Origin: Cryptomeria japonica
Lineage: Eukaryota; Streptophyta; Pinopsida; Cupressales; Cupressaceae
Length of the DNA: 64,000 nucleotides
Assembly: GCF_030272615.1 (NCBI RefSeq)
Contig: NC_081413.1
Span: 16,998,285 to 17,062,284 of the forward strand
Direction of reading: 5' to 3'
Shown here one piece after another: positions 44,610-57,208 of this stretch. A program made the position numbers and the translations under genes. Position 1 is the first letter of the stretch; the number at the start of each line of letters is the position of its first letter. The notes under the pieces are model-generated. The model did no database searches, was not told where the DNA came from, and saw only the letters and a program-made list of their open reading frames with translations.

Positions 44610-45760
44610 TTGTTAGGATAATTGGTGGACAACTGAGAGAGGGGGGGGGGTGAATCAGTTGTCAACAGATTATGAAACTTTAAGCACACAAAAACTTTTA
44701 TCTGAATGCATAAACCAAATACCGGAATAACAGATATATCAATTAAGCACAAACATAAACCATAAACCAAATACCATGCATCCACAACACATAACACCAA
44801 CATTTGTATGTGGAAAACCCGGTAAGGGAAAAACCACAGTGAGAAGCCTACCCACAATCAGATGATACTTTTGCAGTAAGTATGTGATTACAATAAGGGC
44901 CCTACTAATGTAGGAAGACCAACAACCTAGAGCACACTGCTCATCACTACAATACAGAAATAAGAATGAACTACAAGAATAACATCATCTATGCCTGAGT
45001 ATAGCTCCGGTTTAGCTCAATATCGCAGGTCTTAAACCTCTTACACAAACCCAATTAGATCACCTATGATTGACCAAAACCTCTGCATATGATTACAATT
45101 AGATTGATCACCTGTCTGTCCAGAGTGTTCCGGTCGTGCATAAGACTACTAAACTGCAATTTAAGTCACCTCTTGTGACCACATCATCATTTCATCTGCC
45201 AGTTTGAAGAAATTGATCTCAATACCTATCGGGTGCTTGATTGATCGGTCGGCTACTCTATTTTCCTTTCAACCGATTAGCCTTGTAATAACACACTGCT
45301 TAAGTGTGTCAATGATGCATATTTGGGAAGCATTGAATCCTCCATACTAATTGCAGCCATGAGTAAACCATTGAGGTTTACCACATCTTCTTGCCTATGA
45401 GCTTGGCCTTATTCACTGGTAAGTATTGGTCATCAATGATAATACTAACTGATGATCTAGTTGTGCCAACACCATCAGTTATGCCAACAACACCAACACT
45501 ACTTATCAAATCCATCAAAAGATCTTCAATAAAGCTCTGCTGGTAAAACCCTTATGGTAACCAAAAGGCTTACTAGAAAAAATGATAGCTTCCGGATCAC
45601 CAAATCCCGAACCAACTGAATGTGATACACACATGAATAACATGAATGACTGAACCAAACCAATTCTGCCAAATAGAACAAACCAGAGAATACCAAAGAT
45701 AATCTCCAGATCAATATCACAATCCAACCACTCTACCGAAACCCGGTAGACAACCAAACA
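44610..45760 (-). repeat. Truncated LTR of the minus-strand copia element, copy 1
   Basis: It has the same LTR start (TGTTAGGATAA) and the same left flank GATTT as 54413-54418, so it is a duplicated piece of one insertion rather than a second insertion. It includes part of the solo LTR seen in copy 2 (about 45110-45480) and lacks the segment matching roughly 54930-56487. It is cut off at the duplication join. Confidence 0.8.
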
Positions 45761-46240
45761 CTGGACTAAGCTTATAAAGGAAACTATCGTGCAAACGCTT
45801 GAGGTCCATAATAAACAACCGAGCTGTCAAAGGCCTTGAATAATGAATAAATAATCAATTAGAATTTGTTTAAAGCGTAAAATTTGCTATCAATATAGTT
45901 GCTTACCAAAAGAAATAATGCTGAACTTAATCTTCGAATACTGGACGGTTTGAGGAAAATGCTTGGATAACTTATCACTAAGAAGTGAACATTTGACAAA
46001 AATAAAAAAAATAAAAAAATTTCTTGCCTCAATCCCTGCCAGTACTGGAATAAATTTATAAAGGAAACTATAGTATGAACGCTTGGGGTCCAGATTAAAC
46101 AATTGAGTGATGAAAGACTTCGAATAATGAATAGATAATCATTTAGAATTTGCTTGAGGTGTTTAGAATTTAGAATTTGCTTGAGGTGTTAAGAATTGGA
46201 TGTACTTTTAGATCATCTACAAGCGAGAAACATCACTCCT

Positions 46241-47365
46241 AGAACAGGGTAAGATTCACTTATATGGGAGCCTTCCAAAATAGGACAATATAACTCAAAG
46301 GATGGATGCAGAATTCTAGTTAGTCCATTGGAGTTCAACAATCAAAACATCCCCCTTAAGATGTTTTGGAGCCCCAATGTCATCCCGAAAGCGGGCATCT
46401 TCGCATGGCTGGCAATTCAAAAAAAAATTCTAACGGCAGATAGGTTCACAAGAATGGGATATGAAGGACCATCAAGGTGTATACTTTGCAAAGCCCAATC
46501 GGAAACAGTGGACCACCTCCTCTTGATCTATCCCTTTGCTTCTAAATGTTGGAGATGGCTTTGTGCAAAATTGGAACTGATCTTAGTGTTGCCAAATGAT
46601 ATTAAGCTTCTATTCCAGAGTTGGCCTCTACATCGAAAAGAGAGCTCGCTGAGCCAAATTATGGAAATTGCTCCCTCATGCTTAATTTGGGAAATCTGGA
46701 AAGAAAGGAACCGTAGGCTTTTTGAAGGTAAAGCTAGAAATCAGAAATCAATACTAAATTCAATAGAATCGGCAACAGTGGATTCAATCAATAGCAGAAC
46801 ATCCTTTACATTGAATCAGTCCAAAGTTTTCTCCTCATGGGATAGGAAGATTAGTCAAAACTGGCAAGGAATCATTATTCCCTCACTATCTCGCCTTACC
46901 CCAATTTCAAGGAAAGAAGCAATCTGGTCTCCCTCGAAGCCAGACTGGGTGAAACTGAATTTTGACGGGGCCTCCAAAGGCAACCCAGGCCCCTCCGGAA
47001 TAGGCTATGTCATTAGAGACCAGTCAGGAGCAACCATCGGGAAAATGGCAAAGCCAATCCCTCCGGACACTAATAACATAGCAGAGTTCACGGCTCTAAT
47101 ATTAGGCTTGAAAGACTACATCAATCATGGAATCAAAAATATTATAGTGGAAGGAGACTCAGAGATAGCAATTAACGCTATCAGGAAGAAGGCAACCCCT
47201 AATTGGAGGCTTCAAGCTCTTTTGGAGAGCATTTTAGAAATCTTAAACAGCCTGGATCTCTTTGAGGCAAAACATATTTATAGAGAAGCAAACATAGAGG
47301 CAGACGCTCTATCAAAAGTTGCAACTCTAGGAACCTCTATCCACTGGTGGTCACAGGGATCTTAG
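46241..47365 (+). pseudogene. LINE ORF2 C-terminus: zf-RVT and plant RNase H
   Basis: It opens with the end of the RT (WEPSKIG, KDGCR). A zf-RVT domain follows (FAWLAIQKKILTADR, then C-I-L-C, TVDHLL). Near residues 205-335 is an RNase H with all four acidic residues (NFDGASKGNPGPSG, NNIAEFTAL, VEGDSE, REANIEADALS). The frame is open to the stop at 47363-47365. Endonuclease and most of RT are missing through 5' truncation, so it cannot move by itself. Confidence 0.85.
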
Positions 47366-47870
47366 TCTGCTGCTATGTTAGATCGCCCTAGCTAATATGA
47401 CTGAACAGATAAGGTTTGAGTCTCAGTGCGCCAGTAGAATGGAGGAATTCAAATTCAAAAATTCAAAATCTTACCCTCCGTTTGGCGGTGAACACCAACG
47501 GTCATTTTTTCCTTCAAAACTAACGTCTCTTCTAATTTGGTTTGCAAGGTGGGTCCGGGAAGCTGACTAGACTAACCGGCAACATTAATACCGAACCAAT
47601 GAAAGCCCAGTTGGTGAGTGCCGCCTCTCTATCCTTGCATGAGCTGTCCGCAAGCTAATCTTTCCATCCGCTTTCCTAGGGATTTGGTTTGATATGAGCA
47701 TTTATTCTCCGCCACCTTCGCGTGAGGTTTAATTGCTCGCGTTTTCCCATCTTTGCTCATTGAGTTGTGCGCCTGCCTTTCTGAAGAAGACCATTTCTGC
47801 TTCTCTTTTTTCTTTGGCTCAATTGGTTGCAGTTTGGCTATCCTCTTGCTAGTCCTTGCCTTCGGTCGCC

Positions 47871-48512
47871 ATGTCTTTTGAACCCCCTTTGGGCTTTATC
47901 ATGAGTGTCTATCCCAGGCCCGTGTCTTGTTTTGGTGCGGACACCCCCATCTCTCTTGGAGCCTCGACTCGGCAAGTCTCCTTCAAAAAGATCACGGACC
48001 TGAGATTCAAGCGCCTCCTCATTCACTCGGACCCTCCAGTTCTTTTAGCAGTCAAATTGATTCTGGGGAGTGCGCATCTGAGTAGAGACGAATACCCAAG
48101 AGACAATACCTCCATTTCATCCAGATTTGTGGCGTCATTGCTGGACCAGAAGCTTTCTAAGCAACTAATCTGGAATCTCACTAGGGAACTCTTCCCAGCT
48201 GAAATCCTTCTAGAGCTCCAGGAAGTTCTGAATAAGGTTAATCATGACTCTGGTGCGCCCAGACCTAGCGACAGAATCCTTTTTAACGCTCATGGCGCTC
48301 TCATCAATTATTACCCATTCCTTCTGGACCTGAAGGATAAAGATTTGAATAGGCACAGGAAGTTTGCTAGTGCAGGGCTGAGCTACCTCAAATGGCGTTT
48401 TCTAGGGGAAAATCCGGAGGCTGAAGGGCAAGAGGAAATTCTGTTCCTCTTTGCAAGAATGAATGGCTTCCTGCCTATGCTAGTGGAAGAGAGAGAACCT
48501 AAGCTTGAATAA
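47871..48512 (+). CDS. Unrecognised ORF downstream of LINE RNase H
   Basis: From ATG 47871 (MSFEPPLGF) the frame gives 213 aa with a mixed alpha-helical look (ELFPAEILLELQEVLNKV, ALINYYPFLLDLKDKDL). After the TAA at 48510 the same frame continues with a Ser/Gly/Arg-rich basic stretch (GRRGKGRGRGSPASKGRG), so the original protein may have had an RNA-binding tail. I recognise no family. A 500-bp GC-richer spacer separates it from ORF2. It could be a lineage-specific third ORF or a captured host sequence. Confidence 0.5.
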   Translation: MSFEPPLGFIMSVYPRPVSCFGADTPISLGASTRQVSFKKITDLRFKRLLIHSDPPVLLAVKLILGSAHLSRDEYPRDNTSISSRFVASLLDQKLSKQLIWNLTRELFPAEILLELQEVLNKVNHDSGAPRPSDRILFNAHGALINYYPFLLDLKDKDLNRHRKFASAGLSYLKWRFLGENPEAEGQEEILFLFARMNGFLPMLVEEREPKLE

Positions 48513-48968
48513 AGGTGCCGATGTAGCTCCAGCAGTGGTCGCAGGGGCAAGGGTCGTGGTCGGGGCTCTCCAGCAAGCAAGGGACGAGGCCACCCAAGAA
48601 AGCAACATCCGCAACTGGACACTCCGTCCACAAGCTGGGCTCTCTATGGATTCCCTTTTGCTTTTGGAATATACAGTTATCCTTGTAAATTTTTACGAGT
48701 CTTTATTTTCAGTTTAAAAAACTCTGAATTCAGGTTGATGAACCTGGATATCATTAGTACTTATGCATATGTTTTGGTTTCCAGACTAAAACCCTAAATG
48801 GTTCAGGAAATGGCTGAACTCTTAGCTTCTAGGCTCTGTTTTTGAAGAGCCCTCTGTGATCCAAAGAACAGAGGTTTTTTGAATTTTTTGAATTGCAGTG
48901 ATAATCATATGTATTTATTCAAAATTAATATAAGCTATGGCTCTGCCTTTACCGAACAAAAAAAAAAG

Positions 48969-51900
48969 TTTATTAGCATCCTATATACAATTGCTACCAA
49001 GATGTCCTAAGAATTTCACTGGTAATTGTAGACACCAAAATATGAAACCTGCATTAATTTCGGTGCAAAAAGCAAAAAGAGATTTCTTGTCCTATGCTGC
49101 CTGCTAGCGGATAGAATAGTGGGTGCTCTCTATTACTAGGTGAGAATGCTGCACATCATTAGATGTGTATCTAAGTACAGAAAACTGGCTTACATCCATC
49201 AATTGATTGTTTTTGTCAAATTTTCCAAATGTAATTGAAGTACCAGATGAAATAGTTTGTAAACAAACATCTTTGGATTAGCAGAAGTAGAGAAATAGAT
49301 GTTGAAAGGAATTAGCCCCATAATTCTGAATAAATAAAAATGTACCTTTCTTAATTCTCCCCGATATCAAAGGTGGATACTGTAATCTACTCTATTTGGA
49401 AAAATTAACCTTTAATCTCATCTGTTCAGAAAAAATTAACTTTGATGTTTATTTTTCTTTCCCAGAGTTTTGCATGTATTGGTCTGCATATCAGCATCTT
49501 TCAACTCCTTAAACTCTCTTGCATCCTGAAGATAAATCATGGAGTGTGATTCGAAACGTTGATGATAAAAAATTGCTGACACAATCTAATCCAGAAACTT
49601 GCATACAAGAATTCTAACCAAGACAACAGTAATTCTGCTGAAAGGCTACCTGGCTTGACATGTAAATTGTAATAGACATACCTTGCTCACATGCATTTTG
49701 ATGCAGGAAAGGTTCTAAATGAGAAATCTTAAGCCTGAGTTGTTGGGTTTGGAGACTATAGATAGTTACAATAACAACAGGACCGTTTGGCTCTGGAAAA
49801 CTGCACTCACTGCAAAGTCTAGCATGAAAGGTTAGTCTCTTTGAAACCACCTCTCCGAATTGCCTTTTCTCTAAATTATTTTGGCTCGGTATGCAATGTT
49901 TTGTTATGTTATGGTGGGTCATATTTATAGAGAGAGGCCATACCCCGACACCTCAGCAATGCCTCTGGTAGGAATAATGTATATTTGAAATTGTAATGCT
50001 TGAATTTAACAAGCATTTCTGTAAAAATGAAATCTGAAAACTTTGTCCAGAATGTTCTACTTAAAAACAAGGAGACAATCCCTTAAAAGTAGGGATTTTG
50101 TATAACATACTTTTCTAATAGCTCTGGTTAATTTTCAGGTTGGAAATATTATTTTTTATCTTAAAAAGATGAGCAGTGTTTTTGGAAGGGAGGTTACAAG
50201 TTCAAATTTCATATCCTCTATAGATTCATATGCACACTGTTTGTGAATTATGAAAGAATCTTTCTTCCTTTCTATCTTTTAAAAAAAATTATGTTGTAGA
50301 ATTGTATTTTCTTGTAGAAACCAATTAGATTTGGGAAACAAACTGTAAACATTTTTATGGTTAAAATTTTTGGCTGAAGAATAAACATCTCGTTGGTATC
50401 CAGTGCATGAACATTTGATCTACTTCAGCATCGTGTCAGGGACTGATAGGTATTTATAGTAGATGGGATTACAGTGAGGCCTTCCACCTCAGATAATTCG
50501 GGCCTTTACAATCTCACAAGAATATTTTGGACCTATGGAGGATGTTGGGCAATTACACTGAGCAAAAATGTTTCAATTAAATTTGAATGTTATTCTGACG
50601 TGGGGATGTATAAAGATGATCTAAAATATTTGGAGTTCTGACCGTCAGAATCCCATTTTCACAGCTCAGTATCACATTAATTTCTAAGATGTAAAGCAAT
50701 TCTGTGCACTTGCATTGGGAATCTACACTATAGCTATGCATGTTTGTTGGTTGCCAGGGTTTCAAGTGAGTGGATTGGCTACGTTATATTTTTTTATTAA
50801 TTGCCATTGTTATATTTTTTTCTGAGTGGATTGGCTGTTAAGACATCCAGACCAGACTTTCTGGCATACAACTCAGGGAATGACAGGTGGTCAATGTCCC
50901 CAACAGTCTAATTAAGAAAAGGCCATGTGAACATGTGTTGATAACTAATTGGTGTTCCACACAACCACATTTGCAAATACTTAAAAGCAATGACAGGTCT
51001 GCACAAATCCAAATTTTCAGCCTAATCATTATAGTGGCTTCCATGCTTCTCTGTTTTGGTAGGAGAAAAAGGATTCGTTTCCTCTATTTTTTAATTTTTA
51101 ATTGTGATTTGACTTCGTTATCATATAAATGCCTTTAAATTAAGTATCCTAATTAATTTTTAGTTCTCAAACACATATAGATTTAATGTTCATTACCTCT
51201 ATCAAAATTAAAACATAGATATCCTAATCATTAATCTTTAATTAAAGTCATATCATGTATTAATTATTAATTATCATTAATTTAATATTTATTAATCTTT
51301 TCACATTTATCATTATTTATTATTAAACATTATTCATCAAATTATTAATTGATTCATTTATCTATTTAATTAAATAATATTTTATTATTTAATTAAATGA
51401 ATTGGTTATCTACTTATCAAATAAAATTTTCATTTATGTTTCATCACTAACTTTGTTTCTCTCATCAGTTAACTTTATTTTGTTTTAGAAATTGTCTCTT
51501 CTAATTGATTTAGTCTTCAAATGAAAAGTTAGTTGAGTTGACTCCACAATTGTTTAGTTAACTCAAGAATCAAAATGACAAATTTTCAGTTGACTCCACA
51601 ATCGTTTAGTTAACTCAAGAATCAAAATGACAAATTTTCAGTTGACTCCACAATCGTTTAGTTAATTAAAAATTTGATCTTTTCCTCATCCTTAATTTTA
51701 TTTATTTTAAAAAATCTATAAATACCCGCTTTACACAAATCCATTTTGTTGAAATATATTGTCAATCAAATCAAAGTATTATGATATTGAATTGCATCTA
51801 CATTCCCAATAAGGTGACAACATTTATTTTTTGTATTCAACAAAGAAATTTTTTAAATAATATAAGCTACCAACAGGGAGCTGAAGAGAAGTAAATTACA

Positions 51901-51998
51901 ACTCACAAAGGTAACCAAGTTCACCAAACTCAACAAACATTACAAGTTCTTACAATAGAAGAACTAAACTATGACTCTTTACATAACCTAATTGAGTT
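48969..51998. other. Copy 2 of the duplicated AT-rich DNA
   Basis: It matches 38578-42094 of copy 1. It lacks the left arm of the long inverted repeat, and the GTTGACTCCACAATCG word is expanded. No gene is recognised. Confidence 0.6.
51536..51665. repeat. 52-bp minisatellite, 2.5 units, expanded in copy 2
   Basis: GTTGACTCCACAATCGTTTA then GTTAACTCAAGAATCAAAAT then GACAAATTTTCA recurs three times (the third unit is partial). Copy 1 has only two separated occurrences of the core. Confidence 0.8.
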
Positions 51999-52915
51999 TG
52001 TTGGCAATTGACACTCATCTAGTGGTTTATGGTGGCTGAATATTGGTTTAGGGTTGTCATTGATGGCAACTCTTCATGGAGATTCAATCTGGTGATCATA
52101 ATTCTTCATATCTGGAAGCGGGTGTTAATAGATAGCTAATTAACTGGTATTTCAGGAAGAACAAAGCATTTTTGGGTCTAAAAGCTTTCTGGTGATTGTG
52201 GTACATTGAATCGTGTTTGGGATGATTGGACCGACTTAGAAACATCATTGTATTATTGTTTTGGTGATCCACATTTATCTTTGGTCATCTGGTCAAGCTG
52301 ACACGAGACAACACGTTACACTAGCAGGCCGACATGATGAATGATCTATTTTGCAATTGCTGGTATATAAGTTTGGTGTGGATGATCTTTTTTTATGGAT
52401 GATGCGATTGTATGCGAACGAGAGGTGATTGAGAATCCATTTTGGTATAGGTTCACGTGCGCATTCTTGATCTGGTAGTTGACTGAGACAAAGAACAAGG
52501 CATAATAGAAAAGATCAACAGAAGGGAGTCAGTCAGTATATTTGGCACTCAACTAAAACTCATCCAAGCATTGTAAGTCAGTGAGATTTCCTTGAGGGTT
52601 GTAGCCTTCCGGGTTATTGTAATTGAGCAGTGAACTCTAGGCAGTGTGCCTAAATGCCTGTGCATTCCCATTTTGTAATATTGTTTTGCTACTAGCCATA
52701 GTGGAATAATATTGTGGGTTCAAATCCTACCGTGGTTTTTTCCATTTGGATTTCCACGTAAAAAATCCGGTGTTATGCTTTTGTGGTTGTTTGTTTTATG
52801 TTTCTACATTTCAGTTTCAAGTATTTGTTTTCGGTGGTTTAAAGTTAAGTTTGAAAAACTGCTAACTGTTAGATCACTGATTCATGCCCCCTCTCAGTGA
52901 TCCCTGATTCCAACA
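51999..52915 (+). repeat. 5' LTR of the plus-strand element, copy 2
   Basis: It is the duplicate of 42095-43081. It ends GATTCCAACA and is followed by ATTGGTATCAAAGCC, a PBS with one change. Confidence 0.8.
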
Positions 52916-52983
52916 ATTGGTATCAAAGCCTAGTTCCTTTGAGGAAGTTTAACTGCTTGAGGAAGGTTCGAGAGATTGATTCA

Positions 52984-54117
52984 ATGGATTCCAGTTTTCA
53001 GAGACAACTCAATATGGCACTTGAGGATCTTGATGCAACTAGAAATGAGATCTGTACCTTGCATTAATGACTTGAAGAATCAAGCGAGCACTTCTAGAGA
53101 CAAGAGGAAAGTATTGATGGACAAGATGAAGGAGAAAAAAGATCAGATCATGGAATATTAGGGTAAAGCTGATGAAGTTAACAAGCTTGAAAGAGAGAAT
53201 GCTGCTTTGAAGAATGAGATGCAATCTATTGTGACGAGGCTAACTAAGGAGATTGAGGATCGAAGAAGAATGAAGAGAATTTGGCACAATCATTGAAGGA
53301 AAGTGATGATGAATGCTTCAGACTTACCTATGAGAATGATCAGTTAAAGCTTGAATTGATACAATCAAGAAATAATGGTCAAGAACTTGAAAGACAGATT
53401 GCTACCTTAAGGGATGAACTTGCTATTGCTAATGAATACAAAGACAAATTCAAAGCTAGCTCAACAAGTCTTGATGAGATGCTAGAAAGTCAAAGACATG
53501 GACAGGATATGCGAGGACTTCGATTTGAGAGAGGTGAATCCTCCGGATCTGGACAAGGCAATGCAAAACCTGATCAGAAGAAGAGAAAGAATCCTCCGAT
53601 AAGACAACCTAATACTCATAAATTCAATGGTAGATCCTTTACTTGCAATTAGTTTGGTCATATGGTGAATCAATGCAGAAGTAGGATGAATAATGGAATG
53701 AATAACATGAACAATGTTCCTACCTTTACCGGTTAGTGCTTCATATGCAATAATTTTGGTCACAACTCAAATATGTGTAGGACAGTAATGAATAAATTCC
53801 AAAACAAAAGATGTTATGCTTGTGGGATGTTTGGACATATCTCTAACCAGAGGAGCATGAGACCAAATTAGATGAACTTCATACATATGCAGAATAATAT
53901 TGTTTGTTGTGCATGCAACAAAATCGGCCACATTGTAAAGTACTGCAGAAGCAAGAACAAAGTTCCGGTAGACAAAAGCAAATCATATGAGAAGGGAAAA
54001 GTGAAGGTAGAAGAGATCAGAGATAAACATGAGAAGATGTGGGTTAGAAAAGATGAATCTAAAGCAAAAAATGGATTTGCACTCGAATCCGGTGCAGGAT
54101 CTTCATCCGCTAACTAG
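52984..54117 (+). pseudogene. Coiled-coil and multi-CCHC gag-like protein, copy 2
   Basis: It is the same protein as 43150-44311, with a 29-30-bp deletion after ICTL and separate stops. The best-preserved part is 53281-53652 (coiled coil, then GESSGSGQGNAKPDQKKR). The last knuckle CCACNKIGHIVKYC is intact, and a Lys/Glu-rich tail ends at 54115-54117. Between the two copies all four knuckles are recognisable. Confidence 0.7.
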
Positions 54118-54412
54118 GGCTTTATGCCTTAGGGGGAACTTTTCATCCAGATTCTAAGAACCCCCTCTTTGGTGATCTGCAATCAATTCTAGAAGGTTGT
54201 AGAAGGCTTAGATCAGATATGCAGATGTTATCAAGAAGTTTCAGAAAGGATTTGATGCTCTGGTACGCGACTTCATGAAACTCATGATAACCAGTTGTAT
54301 TTATTGTAGTAAAAAATTAGGTTTTCGAAGGATAAAAGTGCATTTCAAAGTTTCATTTGTCACAATACGATCAAGCGAATAGTGCAAAGAAGAAAAAAAA
54401 AAGTGAATTGGC

Positions 54413-54417
54413 GATTT
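54413..54417. repeat. Target-site duplication GATTT (left) of the minus copia element
   Basis: It matches GATTT at 63128-63132 directly after the right LTR. Confidence 0.88.
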
Positions 54418-57208
54418 TGTTAGGATAACTGGTGGACAACTGAGAGGGGGGTGAATCAATTGTCAACAAATTATGAAACTTTAAGCATAGAAAACCATTT
54501 ATCGGAATGCATAAACCAAATGCCGGAATAGCAGATATATCAATTAAGCACAAACATAAACCATAAACCAAATACCATGCATCCACAACACATAACACTA
54601 AGATTTGTACGTGGAAAACCTGGTAAGGGAAAACCCACGGTGAGAAGCCTACCCACAGTTAGATGATACTTCTACAGTAAGTATGTGATTACAATAAGGG
54701 GCCTACTAATGCAGTAAGGCCAACAACCTAGACCGCATTGCTCATCACAAAGGAGCCTCACTGACTACAAAAGATATCTAGACTACAATACAGAAATAAT
54801 AATGAACTGCAAGAATAACATCTCCTATGCCTGAGTACAGTTCTGGTTTATCTCAATACCGGAGGTCTTAAACCTCTTACACAAACCCAATTAGATCACC
54901 TATGATTGACCAAAACCTCTGCATATGATTACAACTTTATTCGGAAACAGACAATCCCATAACCATCCTTGACCATCCTATGATCTACGAAGAGATCTTA
55001 AATCATATATATACAAACCCGGGACCTAAATATTTAGGTCGGCCACCTAAAAGATAATACAATAAACCCATTACATAAAATCGCAAACCAATGATAACCC
55101 AAGTTGGCCTGAGACCGAAACAACATTATCCAATGAATAAATCCAATCGATAATGCATCGGGAGCATCCACCAATACGTTACATAAATCGGTCCATAACC
55201 TAATAGAATAACACATGACCTAAAATAGGTCGCCATAAACCAAAAACAACACCACCAATCAAATGGAACACGAACAAGATAACCATCGACATCCTAACAA
55301 CCTTCAAGAAGCCGCACCTGTTAGTCCCAACCGGTGCTGAGAGGGGAGGGGTGAATCAACACTATACCGATTATTACAGACTTAACCTTAATCAAAAGTT
55401 TTTATTCAAAGTTAACACTTATCAGTATAAACAATATTGATAAGAAACATGCACACAAAAATGTAACACATAAGACTACCAAGATTTATCACGTGGAAAC
55501 CCAAATGGGAGAAAAGCACGGAGTGAGTAGAAACTCACAAAATCTGCACACTTCTGGAGTACGCCCGGTGAGGAGCCATCCCTGTTAGGAGATTACATAG
55601 ACACTATTAGGTGCCACCCGGTTAAGGGATTTTCTTTAAAGCCTGTTAGAACCTTTACCCTATTAGAGGTAGCCTTGTTAAATGACTTAGGATCACCATT
55701 TAAGATGTCACCTGGTTAAGGGATTTTACAAAGGAACCTGTTAAAGTCCACCCGGTTAAGGGATTTTATTGTTGTAGTTATTAGAAAAAAATAAAGAGAA
55801 TGATTTGCTGTAATAGCTACTCTTAGCTTAATCATATCCAAATGAAGCTCTTCAATTTGACCACCGGTTACACTTGCTTAGCACTCTACCGGTGCTCTGT
55901 ATCACACTTGCTTTGCACTCTTCTGGTGCTCTGCATTCTTTCTCTTCTCTTCACACTATCCAAGCTCTGCATACTCTCTTCACCACTTTGCTATTCACTT
56001 AGCAGTTCTGCCCTCTTCTCATCTTGCTGGATCGCCTCTCCTCAGAATTGCACTTTGAAATTTTTACAATCAAACTTTTTGGTTTTCACCAAAAACCTTT
56101 ATACAAAACTCAGTAGATTTTAAATTCAAAACTTTCCAAATCTTCTTGCACTCTCTCTACACGCTCTCCATCAATCTCGCCAATGACTCATCTTTAATTG
56201 CCTCTGCAACTCATAATTTCACCAACCTCTGGGTTGTGTTCTATCTTTTTAATGCGAACCAGAAAGTTCGCACAAATCTCACCTTAACTGATTTTTAACT
56301 GCAGTAGACTTCACTATCCGTTTGTTTGATGATATCTCGCCATGACTGACTCACCTTTGGTCATCGCATCCAGCTTACCGGTCATTGCTTTGAGATTCCC
56401 GGAGGATATCATACTTCAACTTGTATCACCGGTTCATCGGTGTAACTCTTCACCTTTTTGCCACCGATTTGATCATTAATTAAACTGTATCACCTGTCTG
56501 TCCAGAGTGTTCTGGTTGTGCATAAGACTACTAAACTGCAATCTGAGTCACATCTTGTGACCACATCATCATTTCATTTGCCAGTTTGAAGAAATTGATC
56601 TCAATACCTATCGGGTGCTTGATTGACCGGTCGACTACTCTGTTTTCCCTTCAACTGATTAGCCTTCTAATAACACACTGCTTAAGTGTGTCAATGATGC
56701 ATACTTGGGAAGCACCGAATGCTCCATACTAATTGCAGCCATGAGTAAACCATTGAGGTTTACCACATCTTCTTGCCTATGAGCTTGGCCTTATTCACCA
56801 GTAAGTATTGGTCATCAATGACAATGTTAACTGATGATCTGGTTGTGCCAACACCATCATTTATGCCAACAACACCAACACCACTTATCAAATCCATCAA
56901 AAGATATTCAATAAAGCTCTGTCGGTAAAACCCTTACGATAACCAAAAGGCTTACTAGAACAAATGATAGCTTCCAGATCACCAAATCCTGAACCAACTG
57001 AATGTGATACACATATGAATAACATGAACTACTAAACCAAACCAATTCCACCAAACAGAACAAACCAGAGAATACCAGAGATAATCTCCAGATCAATATC
57101 ACAATCCAACAACTCTATCGAAACCCGATAGACAACCAAACAAGCTAGTGTTGACATCAATGACAAACATCAATGCAACACATAATCAATTCCTCCAAAT
57201 TGCCAACA
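54418..57208 (-). repeat. 3' LTR of the minus copia element, with nested solo LTR
   Basis: Removing 55319-56876 leaves about 1233 bp, matching the right LTR (1235 bp). It starts TGTTAGGATAACTGG and ends GCCAACA on the plus strand. Confidence 0.88.
55319..56871 (-). mobile_element. Solo LTR (1553 bp) nested in the copia LTR
   Basis: It starts TGTTAGTCCC and ends ATGCCAACA. It is flanked by GCACC (55314-55318) and ACACC (56872-56876). The sister LTR at about 62782-62797 reads GAAGCCATACCAACACC, the uninterrupted site with ATACC in the target position. Repeated ACCCGGTTAAGGGATTTT words are seen at 55614-55770. No internal region or second LTR is present, hence a solo LTR left by recombination. 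Confidence 0.8.

Larger units (their letters stand above)
38161..45760. repeat. Large direct tandem duplication, copy 1 (7.6 kb)
   Basis: It aligns with 45761-57142 in the same order after removing later insertions from copy 2. Its right end is inside the LTR of the minus-strand copia element. The join reads CCAAACACTGGAC, combining LTR sequence (CCAAACAAGC at 57136-57145) with the left-end sequence (CTAACACTGG at 38156-38165) through a shared AACA. Confidence 0.85.
46192..48968 (+). mobile_element. 5'-truncated L1-type LINE with an extra downstream ORF
   Basis: Its boundaries come from comparison with copy 1, which runs uninterrupted from GGTGTTAAG into TTTGTTAGC. The element begins within the C-terminal part of an L1 ORF2 and ends CTTTACCGAAC plus a run of ten A, a typical plant LINE tail. 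No clear TSD longer than a few bases is visible; a 28-bp local duplication lies just before the 5' join. Confidence 0.82.
45761..57142. repeat. Large direct tandem duplication, copy 2
   Basis: After subtracting the LINE (2.8 kb) and the solo LTR it is close in length to copy 1. Many substitutions and small indels separate the two copies, so the event is not recent. Confidence 0.85.
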
